From: CAWCUZ01 sp963798795
Lineage (GTDB): Bacteria; Acidobacteriota; Vicinamibacteria; Vicinamibacterales; SCN-69-37
Length of the DNA stretch: 64,000 nucleotides
Reading direction: 5' to 3'
Assembly (NCBI GenBank): GCA_963798795.1
Contig: CAWCUZ010000002.1
Location: forward strand, 744,001-808,000
Shown here piece after piece: positions 43,655 through 53,321 of this stretch. Every line of letters begins with the position of its first letter. The first letter of the stretch is position 1. A program made the position numbers and the translations under genes. The notes beneath the pieces are model-generated. The model was not told where the DNA came from. It ran no database searches and saw only the letters and a list, made by a program, of their open reading frames with translations.

Positions 43655-44800
43655 CTACGGCGCCGGCGCCTTGACGCGGAGGAGCCATCCCGCCGCGATC
43701 GCCAGCGGCGCCGCGATGAAGCTCAACAGTGCGCCCATCTTCGCTTCGTCGAGGACCTCGGCGCCGGGAAACGCCGCGGTCGTGAAGAACAGCGCGACGG
43801 TGAACCCGATGCCGGCGGCGACGCCCATCACGATGAGCGCCCGGTAGGTCAGGCCGGGCGCGCGCACGAATCCGACCCGCTCGGCCAGCGCCGTCGTTCC
43901 GACAATGCCGATGGGTTTGCCGACGACGAGGCTCGCGACGATGATGGTCGTCACCGCGCCGACGCTCGACACGGGCACGCCGGCGTTCACGAGCCCGAAC
44001 AGCAGCAGGATCACCTGCACCGGAATCCGCCACCAGCCCTCGAACTCGTGCATCGTGTTGAGCGGCGTGAGGACCGCCGATCGGCGCCGCGCGAACACCT
44101 TCAACTGCGACTTGTGGTGCGGCATGAACGGCACGATGGGCACCAGGGCGAGCGCGGGATGGATCCCGCCCAGGTGGAGCCCCACCCAGGACAGCGCGCC
44201 GGGGACGAGCACGTAGAGCCAGAAACTCCTGAATCCCATCCGGCGGAAGAGCCAGGCCAGCGCGACCGCAGGGACCAGGAAGAGGAACAAGAGGCCGAGG
44301 GCGACCGGCCCGCTCGGGTAGAAGAGCGCCAGGACGACGAGGCCGAGCGCGTCGTCGGCAATGGCGAGGAGCAGCAGGAACGGAATCGCCGGCTGGCCCT
44401 TGGGAAACACAATCCGCGCGACGAGGTATGAGAACGCGATGTCGGTGGCGCAGGGCACGGCCCATCCCCGCACCAGGTCGTGTCGGTCCAGCAGGGTCAC
44501 CGACAGGATGTAGATCGCCGCCGGCGCGGCCATGCCGCCGACCGCGGCCAGCACCGGCACGGCGGCCTGGCGCGGCGACGACAGCGGTCCACCGGGCAGC
44601 GTCGCCTCGTACACCTCCTTCGTCGCCAGGGCAAAGAAGAACACCATGCCAACGTCGTTCACGACGAAGTGGAGCGGGTACACGACCGCTTCGTACTGCT
44701 CGAGGTCGACGTTCGCCCACACCAGGGCGACGAGCGCGCCGACGATCAGGAGGAGCGAATTGTCGACGATGAATTCGAGCGAGATGGGGCGTCTGGCCAT
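43655..44800 (-). CDS. nhaA: Na+/H+ antiporter NhaA
   Basis: A 381-residue NhaA with about 12 helices. Conserved motifs are NDVGMVFFFALATKEV, GWAVPCATDIAFSYLV, the ion-binding Asp pair LLLAIADDALGLVVLALFY, and LGGIHPALALVPIVPFMPH; VVGKPIGIVGTTALAERVGF and GVAAGIGFTVALFF close the protein. It exchanges Na+ for protons at the inner membrane. The ATG lies 20 bases after the pyruvate kinase stop on the same strand. A slightly shorter periplasmic beta-hairpin than in E. coli is likely. Confidence 0.93.
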   Translation of the reverse strand: MARRPISLEFIVDNSLLLIVGALVALVWANVDLEQYEAVVYPLHFVVNDVGMVFFFALATKEVYEATLPGGPLSSPRQAAVPVLAAVGGMAAPAAIYILSVTLLDRHDLVRGWAVPCATDIAFSYLVARIVFPKGQPAIPFLLLLAIADDALGLVVLALFYPSGPVALGLLFLFLVPAVALAWLFRRMGFRSFWLYVLVPGALSWVGLHLGGIHPALALVPIVPFMPHHKSQLKVFARRRSAVLTPLNTMHEFEGWWRIPVQVILLLFGLVNAGVPVSSVGAVTTIIVASLVVGKPIGIVGTTALAERVGFVRAPGLTYRALIVMGVAAGIGFTVALFFTTAAFPGAEVLDEAKMGALLSFIAAPLAIAAGWLLRVKAPAP

Positions 44801-44820
44801 GAGGTCGCGTCGGAAGTCGT

Positions 44821-46208
44821 CTACAGCCGTTCGACGTGGACGAAATTCGCGTCGTCGCGTCCGAGCGCCGACTGGATGCTCACGAAGACGACCACCGCGC
44901 CGGGGCCGACGAGCGCGCGGGTGGTGAGCGCGTCGCGCACGGCGTCGAGCGCGGTGGCATCGATGACGACCGGGGTGACGCCCCACACGAGGGCCAGGCG
45001 GTGCGCCGTGCTCGCGCTGGGCGTGGCGGCGAGAATGGCCGCGGCCGGCCGCAGCGCGGCGAGCAGCCGGGCCGTATTGCCCGCCTCGGTGACCGCGACG
45101 ATCGCCACGGCGCCCGCCCGGGCGGCCAGCGTCACGGCCGCCTCGCAGAGCGCGCGGCCGTGTCCGCCGGTGGCCCCGACGGGCGGCGGCAGCGCCGGCC
45201 GTTCCGCCACGTGCTCCGCCTCGCGCACGATGGCCGCGAGCGTCTCCACCGCCCGCACCGGATAGCGCCCGACGGCGGTCTCGCCGGAGAGCATGATGGC
45301 ATCGGCGCTCTCGTCCACGGCGTGCGCGGCGTCCGTGACCTCGGCGCGGGTCGGGCGCGGCTCGCTGCGCATCGATTCGAGCACCTGCGTGGCGACAATG
45401 ACGGGGACTCCGCGCCGGCGGGCGGCGGCGATGATGCGCTTCTGGACGGCGGGGAGGGTCTCGAGCGGCAGTTCGATGCCCAGGTCGCCCCGGGCGACCA
45501 TCAGGCCGTCGGCCACGTCGAGCAGGTCGTCGAGGCGGTCGACCGCCTGCGGCTTCTCGATCTTGGCGATGAACGGGAGATCGGGCGCGCCGCACGCCGC
45601 GGCGACCGCGCGGGCGTCGGTCACGTCACTGGCCGACTGGACGAAGCTCAATGCGACGATGTCGACGCCCATCTCGATCCCGGCGCGCAGGTCGTCACGG
45701 TCCTTCGCCGTGAGCGCCGAGGTCTTGAGAACGACGTTCGGGACGTTGATGCCCTTGTGCGACTCGAGGCGCCCGCCTTCCACCACGCGCGTGACGAGCC
45801 GGGCCGGCGCGACCTCCACGATGGCCAGCTCCATGCGGCCGTCGTCGAGGAGCACGTGGTCGCCGGCATGCACCGACGTGAAGAGCGCTCGGAAAGGCGC
45901 ATGCCACGCGCCCGGACTCGGCGACGAACTCGCCGCGTTCGATGATGAGCGCGTCGCCGGGAGTCAGCGAAATCGGCGCGGCCACGGGGCCGGTGCGAAT
46001 CTTGGGGCCGCCGAGGTCCTGCACCACGGCGATGGGCCGGCCCGCCGCCGCACGGCGCACGCGGGCGATCGTCTCGGCGGTGCTCGTCCACCGTGCCATG
46101 CGAGAAATTGAGGCGGAACGCATCGGCGCCGGCCGCCAGCAGAGCGGCAATGGTCGTCTCGTCGCGGCTCGCGGGGCCCAGGGTCACCAGGATTCGCGTG
46201 CGTCGCAC
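44821..46208 (-). CDS. pyk: pyruvate kinase, interrupted by two frameshifts
   Basis: Pyruvate kinase, about 460 residues when joined. N-terminal part: RRTRILVTLGPASRDE and AFRLNFSHGTVDEH. Middle part in another frame: VVQDLGGPKIRTG and ISLTPGDALIIERG. C-terminal part in a third frame: IEMGVDIVALSFVQSASDV, FIAKIEKPQAVDRLDD, GLMVARGDLGIELPLE and IMLSGETAVGRYPVRAVE. The breaks are near 46085 and 45910, each equal to one extra base. All catalytic motifs are intact. GTG at 46208 is the probable start; a TACGCT box lies about 12 bases upstream. It is divergent from the DsbA-like gene. Confidence 0.87.
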
Positions 46209-46275
46209 GTGAAGACTCGGACGAGAGCGTACAATCAGGTCTGGAGGGGAGCAAGCGGAGTCCCCGGAGGAGACG
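46209..46275. promoter_or_regulatory. divergent promoter region, pyk and DsbA-like gene
   Basis: Plus strand: TACAAT at 46230-46235 and a GGAGGAGA ribosome binding site at 46266-46273 before the ATG at 46276. Minus strand: TACGCT a few bases away, serving pyk. The two -10 boxes overlap back to back. Confidence 0.5.
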
Positions 46276-47062
46276 ATGACCGACACCACGAGCGGCGAGC
46301 CGAGCGGGTCTGCCGGCCGCGTGCCGGATCCCGCCGAGCGGCCCTCTCGCGGGACGTGGTCCGCTGTTCGTGCTGGCCGCGGTCGTCCTGGTCGCGCTGC
46401 TCGCGGGGTGGTTCCGGGTCGAACACGAGCTCACCGGGCTGCGCGTGGCTCAGGCGCGTCTCGCGGCCGACGTGGCCAGCCTCCAGCAAAGGCGACGATT
46501 GACATCAGTGGCGCGCCGGCCCGAGGCTCGGACCGCGCGATCGTGACGCTGGTGGAGTTCTCCGACTACGAATGTCCGTTCTGCATCCGGCACTTCCCGC
46601 AGACGATGCCGAAGATCGAGGCGGCCTACATCGACACCGGCAAGATTCGGTACGTCTTCCGGGACTTCCCGATCGACTCGAACCACCCGGCGGCCATCAA
46701 GGCGCACGAAGCAGCGCGGTGCGCGGACGAACAGCATCGGTTCTGGGCGCTGCATCCGCGCCTGTTCAGCCCGCCCGGAACCCACACCCCGGCCGACCTC
46801 GAGGCGCGCGCCAGCGAAGCGCACCTCGACCTGGCGGCCTTCCGTGACTGTCTGGCGAGCGGGCGCACGACCGCAGCGGTCCGCGCCACCGAAGCGATCG
46901 CCGTGCGCCTGGGCGCAGACGGCACGCCGGCGTTCTACCTCGGAGCTGCGGGACCCGGGCGGCACCACCGTGCGCGTGCTGCAGGGCATCACCGGGGCGC
47001 AGCCGTTCGAGGCGTTCGCGCAGGCGATCGACGCCGCGCTCGCACGGGCGCCGCAGGGCTGA
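46276..47062 (+). CDS. membrane-anchored DsbA-like thioredoxin, interrupted by three frameshifts
   Basis: When frames are joined this is a DsbA-family thioredoxin of about 260 residues. The first 27 residues (MTDTTSGEPSGSAGR) are cytoplasmic. A second frame gives a membrane helix PLFVLAAVVLVALLAGWF and a coiled coil (RVAQARLAADVASLQQRRR). The original frame then resumes with IVTLVEFSDYECPFCIRHF (CPFC redox site) and IRYVFRDFPIDSNHPAA; a last change gives TVRVLQGITGAQPFEAFAQ. Breaks lie near 46353, 46488 and 46945. It is likely a disulfide oxidoreductase facing the periplasm. A good ribosome binding site precedes the ATG. Confidence 0.8.
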
Positions 47063-47071
47063 GCCCCGGCA

Positions 47072-48173
47072 TCAGCGCCACGGATCCACGAGCGCCTTCG
47101 GAATCTCGAACGCCTCGGCGGCGGCCAGCGCCTCGTTGAGGGCGCCCAGGCCGTAGGTTCGCGCGCCGAGCTTCGCCCAGGGGACCTCAGCCGGCCACCG
47201 CGCCAGGATCGAGAGCGCCCGCAGGAAATGCGCCGCCTCGCTGCCCCAGCATCCGCGGATGTCGAGGTGCGTCCGGTTGATATGCTCGTGGGCGTTGATC
47301 GTGCTGTCGCCGACGTTCGTGTAGTGGCCTGCGATCACGTAGGCGCCGCCGTTGCGGACGAGCTCCAGCCCCTCTTCGATGGCGCGGGCGGATCCGGCGG
47401 CCTCCACGACCACGTCCGCGCCGCGGCCGCCCGTGAAACCGAGCACGCGGTCGCGCCGTGCACCGGGCGGAACGGCGTCGATGTCGAGCACGTGATCGGC
47501 GCCCATCTCGCGGGCGAGCGCCAGGCGGTTCGCCGGCGCCCCGATCACGATGACCTGGCCGGCGCCCGAGCGCCGGGCCAGCGCCGCCGTGCTCAGGCCG
47601 ACCGCGCCGGCGCCCTGAATCACGACCGAGTCGCCGAGCGTGAGCCGCGCCCGTTCGATGATGTGGACCGCGGTCAGCAGACCGCAGCCGCCGCCGATGT
47701 AGGCGTCGAACGGCACGAGTCCGGCAGGCGGCTGACCACGACGCCGGGCTCCAGGTAGACCTTTTGCGCCCAGCCGCCGAACAGTCCGTCGCGGCCGAAT
47801 CGGTGATGCCGTACACTCTTCGCGCGTCGCAGCGGGTCGGGGTCCGATGCACCGTGCAGGCGAGGCACCGTCCGCACGTGCGGTGCACGTCGAAGAAGGC
47901 GACCCGGTCGCCTTCTCGCAACGCCTCGCCGGAGACATCGCGCAGGGTGCCGCGAATCGCGTCGAGCGTGCCGGTCGTGACGTGTCCGGGGATGATGGGA
48001 TAGGGCACGCCGGAGAGCCGGCCGTGCCACAGGTGGACGTCCGTCCCGCAGACCTCGGACCGGGCCGTGCGCAGGAGCGCGCCGCCGGGCGGCAGGTCCG
48101 GCTCCGGAAACTCGCGCACCTCAATCGGCTGCCGCGGCGCGGGCATGACGGCGGCGAGAACGGTTCGCGACAT
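47072..48173 (-). CDS. zinc-dependent alcohol dehydrogenase (MDR family), interrupted by two frameshifts
   Basis: A medium-chain dehydrogenase, about 367 residues joined. N-terminal catalytic domain: RSEVCGTDVHLWHGRLSG, PIIPGHVTTG and the structural-zinc-like cysteines RTCGRCLACTVHRTPTRC. Middle part: GLFGGWAQKVYLEPGV. C-terminal Rossmann domain: AYIGGGCGLLTAVHII, VVIQGAGAVGLSTAALARR, GADVVVEAAGSA and DIRGCWGSEAAHFLRAL. Breaks near 47795 and 47725 each correspond to one missing base. The substrate is unknown; the overall look is of the threonine/sorbitol dehydrogenase-like group. TAGCGT lies five bases before the ATG. Confidence 0.82.
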
Positions 48174-48209
48174 GCGCTACGCTATGCTCCGACGAGTGAG
48201 CTTACCGCG
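48174..48209. promoter_or_regulatory. overlapping divergent promoters, alcohol dehydrogenase and amidase
   Basis: Minus strand TAGCGT (48179-48184), five bases before the dehydrogenase ATG. Plus strand TATGCT (48183-48188) overlaps it and lies seven bases before GTG 48196 and 21 bases before TTG 48210 of the amidase. The two -10 boxes share two base pairs, so the genes probably compete for polymerase. Confidence 0.45.
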
Positions 48210-49614
48210 TTGACGCTCCCCGACACCATCACCGCTGCGGCCGCCGAGCTGCGGGCCGGGTCCCTCACCGCCGTCGAACTGACGGAGGCGAGCCTGGCCG
48301 CGGTCGCCGAGCACAATCCGCGCCTCAACGCGTTCATTCGGGTGGACGCCGACGCGGCGCGCGCCGCCGCCGCCCGTGCCGACGACGAACGCCGGCGCGG
48401 GATGGACCGGGGGCCGCTGCACGGAATCCCCCTCTCGCTCAAGGATCTCCATCGACGTCGCCGGATGGCCGACCACGGCGGCCTCCCGCGTCCTCGACGA
48501 CCGGCCGGCCCGGCGCGACGCGACCGTCACCATCCGGCTGCGGGAAGCCGGCGCCATCCTGATCGGCAAGACGAATCTGCACGAGTTCGCGCTCGGCGTC
48601 ACGTCCGAGGACTCGGCCTTCGGCCCCGTGCATCATCCGGCGGATCCCGAGCGATCCCCCGGCGGCTCGAGCGGCGGGTCGGCGGCGGCCGTCGCCGCCG
48701 GCATGGGACTGGCGTCGATTGGCACCGATACCGGCGGTTCGATCCGCATCCCGGCGGCGGCCTGCGGGGTTGTCGGGCTCAAGCCGGGGTACGGCGAGGT
48801 GCCGACCGCCGGCGTGGTGCCGCTGAGTCCGTCGCTCGACCACGTGGGCCCGCTCGCCCGCACGGTGGCCGACACGGCGCTCGTCTGGTCGGTGCTGGTC
48901 GCGCGGCGGTTCGAACGCCTCGAACCGCCGCCCGTTCGCGGACTGCGGCTGCGACAGCTGGCGGGGTACTTCGCCGCGCCGGTGGATTCGGCCGTGCGCG
49001 TGGCGATGGATGGCGCGCTGGAACGGCTGCGCGTGCTCGGCGCGTCGATTGGCATCCACTCGTGGCCCGACGCCGGGACGATACCGGCGACCTACACGAA
49101 CATCGTGCTGCCGGAGGGCGCGCTCTGGCACGAGGCCTATCTTGCGACGCGTGCCGAACAGTACAGCCCGGCCGTTCGTGAGCGGTTCGAGAGCGGACGC
49201 ACGATTCCGGCGGTGGCCTATCTGGCCGCGCGTCAGGCCCGCGCCAGATGGCGCCGTGCGGTCGACGACGCACTCGACGGGTACGATGCACTGCTGCTGC
49301 CCACGCTGCCGGTCGTGGCGCCGCGGCTCGGGGATCCGGACGTCACAATCGACGCCGACCCGCCGGTGACCGTGCCGGTGCGCCAGGTCCTGCTGCGCCA
49401 GACGCAGTTGTTCGATCTGACGGGCCATCCGGCCATTTCGCTGCCGCTGCGCACGCCCGGCCTGCCGGTGGGCCTGCAGCTCGTGGGCCGCCTGGGCGAC
49501 ACCGACCGGCTGCTCAACGTCGCCGCGGCGTGCGAGCAGGCGCTGGCGGCCCGCGGCACGTTCGGCCTCGCCGACGAGGAACTGGCGCGCCGGGCCGACG
49601 CTTCCGACCGGTGA
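48210..49614 (+). CDS. amidase (amidase signature family), interrupted by a frameshift
   Basis: An amidase-signature enzyme of about 467 residues. The Ser-cisSer-Lys triad is present: Lys in HGIPLSLKDL, cis-Ser in SPGGSSGGSAAAVAAG and nucleophile in IGTDTGGSIRIPAA. The frame changes near 48448, where one extra base splits LSLKDL from IDVAGWPTTAASRVL. TTG 48210 is the first plausible in-frame start. GTG 48196 would suit the promoter better but needs one more base, so a second indel is possible. It resembles GatA-like amidases but without gatB/gatC nearby, so a small-molecule amide is the likelier substrate. Confidence 0.85.
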
Positions 49615-50636
49615 TCGCCAGGCTTTTCCACGGCTGGGAACGGCGCCTCGCCTCGGTGGACACGAACCGCCGCGTCCGCCCGTTCGCGTGGGGACTCGAG
49701 TGGATCGGACTCGATCCGGCCTCGGCGGATCCCTGCGGCGACGCCGTTGCGTGGTCGCGCCGGATCATGACGGATACGGATCGCTTCTTCGAGGCGGCGC
49801 CCCGCCCGTCGTTCGAATGCACGCGCGGCCTGCTCCGCTTTCCAAGCGCCGTCACCACGCCGCATCCGGTGAACAACGCGGTCGCGGCGCAGCTGTTTCC
49901 GGCTCGCGGCCGCCGGGCCGATCGCCACCGCGCGGTGCTCGTGCTGCCGCAGTGGAATGCCGACGCGGGCGGTCACGCCGGGTTGTGCCAGTTGCTCGCG
50001 TCCCGGGGCGTGACGGCCCTGCGCCTCACGCTGCCCTATCACGACGTGCGACGCCCGCCGCACCTGGAGCGCGCCGACTACATCGTCAGCGCCAACGTGG
50101 GGCGGACGCTGCAGGTGAACCGTCAGGCGGTGCTCGACGCGCGCAACGCCCTCGACTGGCTGAACGCCGAGGGGTACGACCGCGTGGGGATCATGGGCAC
50201 GAGCCTCGGCTCCTGCCTGGCCATGCTGGCCATGGCGCACGATGCGCGGATCCGCACCGGCGTCTTCAATCACGTGTCGCCGTATTTCGCCGACGTCGTG
50301 TGGGAGGGGCTGTCGACGGCGCACGTCCGCGCGGGACTCGACGGGCACGTCACGCTCGACGAGCTGCGCGCCTGCTGGATGCCGATCAGTCCCTGGCCCT
50401 TCATCGAACGCGTGCGCGACCGCCGCATGCTGTTCATCTACGCGCGGTACGACTTGACGTTTCCGGTGCCGCTGTCCCGCCACTATCTGACGGAACTCTC
50501 ACGCCGCGGGATCGCCCGCGACGTCGCCGTGCTGCCCTGCGGCCACTACACGACCGGACGCACCCCGTTCAAGTTCCTCGACGCGTACCACCTCATCCGG
50601 TTCTTGCTGCCGGAGACCTGTAGACGTCAGAGATAG
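49611..50636 (+). CDS. alpha/beta hydrolase (ABHD18-like)
   Basis: A 341-residue alpha/beta hydrolase. The nucleophile elbow is VGIMGTSLGSCLAML (GTSLG), the acid is probably Asp in FIYARYDLTFP and the His is in LPCGHYTTGRTPFK. The strand-loop AVLVLPQWNADAGGHAGLC and LPYHDVRRPP resemble the ABHD18/abhydrolase_18 group; substrates of that group are unknown. The GTG start overlaps the amidase stop (GTGA), so the two form an operon. No signal peptide. Confidence 0.82.
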   Translation: MIARLFHGWERRLASVDTNRRVRPFAWGLEWIGLDPASADPCGDAVAWSRRIMTDTDRFFEAAPRPSFECTRGLLRFPSAVTTPHPVNNAVAAQLFPARGRRADRHRAVLVLPQWNADAGGHAGLCQLLASRGVTALRLTLPYHDVRRPPHLERADYIVSANVGRTLQVNRQAVLDARNALDWLNAEGYDRVGIMGTSLGSCLAMLAMAHDARIRTGVFNHVSPYFADVVWEGLSTAHVRAGLDGHVTLDELRACWMPISPWPFIERVRDRRMLFIYARYDLTFPVPLSRHYLTELSRRGIARDVAVLPCGHYTTGRTPFKFLDAYHLIRFLLPETCRRQR

Positions 50637-50839
50637 CCGAACAGCCCGCGCAGGGCGTTGACGATGACGCTGCCGAGCGCCTGGACGATGGGGCCGAAGT
50701 CGCCGCTCGAGGCGGAACTGGCAGCGTTGGCGGCGGTGGCGGGATCGGTCACGAGCAGCCAGATCGTCGCGCCCGCGACGGTGGCCGCGAGCAGGCCGAT
50801 GACGCCAATGAGGCTGACGCTCCACCGCGCCATGCTCAT
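50627..50839 (-). CDS. small hypothetical membrane protein
   Basis: A 70-residue protein with one strong membrane helix (VSLIGVIGLLAATVAGATIWLLV) followed by an Ala/Ser-rich stretch and a second, weaker hydrophobic segment. Not recognised. Its end overlaps the hydrolase gene on the other strand by 10 bases. TAGACT at 50849-50854 lies nine bases before the ATG, giving a leader of only about three bases. Confidence 0.5.
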   Translation of the reverse strand: MSMARWSVSLIGVIGLLAATVAGATIWLLVTDPATAANAASSASSGDFGPIVQALGSVIVNALRGLFGYL

Positions 50840-50927
50840 GATGCACCCAGTCTAGCACCGCGTTCTGGTGCCATCCTCTCCTTTGACGCCTGTACCGGCG
50901 GACTGGTTCGACGGCGCGTCGTGCGCC

Positions 50928-51956
50928 TCACACCGTGAGCACGATCTTGCCGAACTGCCGGGACGATTCGAGATGCTGCTGGGCCTGTGCGCATTCGGAC
51001 AGCGGCCAGACGCGATCGACGAGCGGGCGCAGAACACCGCGGAAGAACAGGTCCGCCGCCTGCAGCAGTTCGGCCTTGCGGCCCATGTACGAACCCAGCA
51101 GCGAGAGCTGACGCGCGAACAGGTGGCGCAGATCCACGGCGGCCTCGTGCCCGGTCGTGGCGCCGCAGGTCACCAGGCGCCCGCCGCGTGCCAGGCATCG
51201 CGTGCTGCGGTCCCAGGTCGCGACGCCGACATGGTCGATGACGATGTCGGCGCCGCGTCCGCCCGTGACGCCCTTGACCCCCGCCACGACGTCGTCGGCA
51301 TGATGATTGAACGCGGCTTCCGCCCCGAATCGCGCGCGCGGTCGAGCTTGGCGGGCGTCCCCGCAGTGGCGATCACGCGCGCGTGAAAGGCGCGGGCGAT
51401 CTGGATCGCGGCCTGGCCCACACCGCTGCCGGCCGCCACGACCAGAACGACGTCGCCCGGCCGGAGCCCGGCCCGCGCGAAGAGCATGTGCCAGGCGGTC
51501 AGGAACGTGAGCGGAAACGCCGCGGCCTCGACGACATCAATGTAATCGGGCAGCCCGATCAGGTTGGCGACCGGCACGGCGACGAGCTCGGCGTATCCGC
51601 CCGGCGATTGCAGCCCCAGCACGTCGTATCGGGGACAGACGTTGTCCCGGCCGGCCAGGCAGGCCGGACACGCCCCGCAGCTCAGGCCCGGCTGCAGCAT
51701 CACGCGGTCGCCGGACCGAAAGCGCCCGACAGAATCGTCAACGGCTGCAATCTCTCCCGCCACGTCCGCACCGGAAATGTGCGGGAACGGAATGCGGACG
51801 CGGTCCAGCCCCTGGCGCTGCCAGAGGTCGAGGTGATTCAGCGCGCAGGCCCTGACCCGCACGATGGCCCGGCCCGGACCGGGCTCGGGATCGGGGGCTG
51901 TCTCGGTACCGCAGCACCTCGGGACCGCCGTGTTCGTGGAAGCGGATGGCCTGCAC
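50928..51956 (-). CDS. zinc-binding alcohol dehydrogenase / quinone reductase (MDR), interrupted by two frameshifts
   Basis: An MDR-superfamily oxidoreductase, about 343 residues joined. It starts at GTG (MQAIRFHEHGGPEVLRYRD), continues in a second frame with VRVRACALNHLDLWQRQGL, FPHISGADVAGEIAAVD, a four-Cys zinc loop (LSCGACPACLAGRDNVCP) and VVAAGSGVGQAAIQIARAF, and ends in the first frame class with GADIVIDHVGVATWDRS and ESSRQFGKIVLTV. Breaks are near 51900 (one extra base) and 51325 (one missing base). The GHD-to-GAD change at the catalytic-zinc position suggests a quinone-reductase-like activity. It is divergent from the ATP-grasp operon, with a 126-base gap. Confidence 0.82.
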
Positions 51957-52082
51957 GGAAGCGACTCGTCGGGGCCGAGTATTTCACACGGCCCGCAGGG
52001 CGTCATTGAAACTCGTGCGCTCGGACCAGTACCAATCGCGGCTCGCGGGTCCAGCGGGATCCGCGGGCAGTTCCAAATCCGT

Positions 52083-53321
52083 ATGCCTGCTCCGCGCCAT
52101 CCGATTCCGGCGCTGATTCTCGGCGCGGGCGTCACCGCCCTCGGCGTCGCACGCAGCCTCTCGCGCGCGGGCGTGTCGGCGTTCTGTACGTGCCCGGCGT
52201 CGGACATGGCGGCGTACTCGCGCGATGTCAGGTCGCTTCCGGCTCTCTTCGAAGAGTTTTCCGGACTCGATCAGCTGCGGGCGTTCCTGGCCACCGGGCG
52301 ATTCGAGCGGCTCGTCCTGGTGCCGTGCTCCGACTGGTGGGCCCGTCAACTCCCCCAGCTGGACGTCGAAACGGCCGGTCGGTTTCCCTCGGTGGTCTCT
52401 CCGCCGGAGGTCATCGACCGGCTGGCCGACAAGCAGCTGTTTGCGGATCTCGTGCGGGCGCACGGCATTCCGCACCCGCGCACGCTGGCGGTCACCGACG
52501 CGGCGGCCCTCGACGCGCTGCCGGTCTCGCGCGGCAGCGAGTTCTTCGTCAAGCCGCGCGATTCGCAGGCGTTCTGCTCGCGGATGGGCGTCAAGGCCTT
52601 CCGGATCGGGTCAATCGACGACGCGCGCCGGCGGATCGACGAGGCGACGCGACTCGCCCTGGGCGTGGTCCTCCAGGAGTACATGCCGGGGCCGGCCACC
52701 AGCCACTATTTCATCGACGGCTACACCGATCGCGGCGGCCGAATCCGCGTGCGGTTCGCGCGGCAGCGCCTGCGCATGTCGCCGCCGCGGTTCGGCAACA
52801 GCAGCTACATGCGCAGCATTCCCCTGGCGGACGTGCGGGACATCGTGCGGACGACGGACCGGCTGATTGCGGCCGCGGGCCTGCGGGGCGTCTTCAGCAT
52901 CGAGTTCAAGCGCGACGCGCGCGACGGCGTGGCCAAGGTGCTCGACGTCAACGCGCGGCCCTGGTGGTACGTGGAGTTCGCTGCGCGCAGCGGCGTGAAC
53001 GTGTGCGAGTACGCCTATTGCGACGCTCTCGGCCTTCCGCTGCCCGACCCGGAGCCCTACGAAGTCGGACGAACCTGCGTGTATCCGACGCAGGACTTCG
53101 AGGCGTGCCGCGCGCTGCGCCGGGTGGGCGATCCGACCTGGCCGCGCATTCTCCTCGAGTGGCTTGCCGCCGACCAGCCGGTGTTCAGCTGGCGCGACCC
53201 GATGCCGGCCATCCGGTCGGCGACCGCGCATGGCGCCAGGTTCCTGCGCAACCGCGTGCGCCGTCTGCGATTCGGCCGCGCGCGGCCCTCTCCGGAGCCG
53301 CAGCGGACCTCGGTGCCGTGA
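52083..53321 (+). CDS. ATP-grasp domain protein
   Basis: A 412-residue ATP-grasp enzyme of the carboxylate-amine/thiol ligase superfamily. The N-terminal Rossmann-like pre-ATP-grasp domain is IPALILGAGVTALGVARSLS. ATP-grasp elements are LADKQLFADLVRAHGIPHPR, the Lys strand SEFFVKPRDSQ, the lid-to-hinge VLQEYMPGPATSHYFIDGY and the metal-binding end VLDVNARPWWYVEFAA. The substrate is unknown. The ATG at 52083 is preferred by domain fit; no good ribosome binding site is seen. It heads a three-gene operon with a FemAB-like acyltransferase (GTGA overlap) and a ThDP enzyme. Confidence 0.85.
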   Translation: MPAPRHPIPALILGAGVTALGVARSLSRAGVSAFCTCPASDMAAYSRDVRSLPALFEEFSGLDQLRAFLATGRFERLVLVPCSDWWARQLPQLDVETAGRFPSVVSPPEVIDRLADKQLFADLVRAHGIPHPRTLAVTDAAALDALPVSRGSEFFVKPRDSQAFCSRMGVKAFRIGSIDDARRRIDEATRLALGVVLQEYMPGPATSHYFIDGYTDRGGRIRVRFARQRLRMSPPRFGNSSYMRSIPLADVRDIVRTTDRLIAAAGLRGVFSIEFKRDARDGVAKVLDVNARPWWYVEFAARSGVNVCEYAYCDALGLPLPDPEPYEVGRTCVYPTQDFEACRALRRVGDPTWPRILLEWLAADQPVFSWRDPMPAIRSATAHGARFLRNRVRRLRFGRARPSPEPQRTSVP

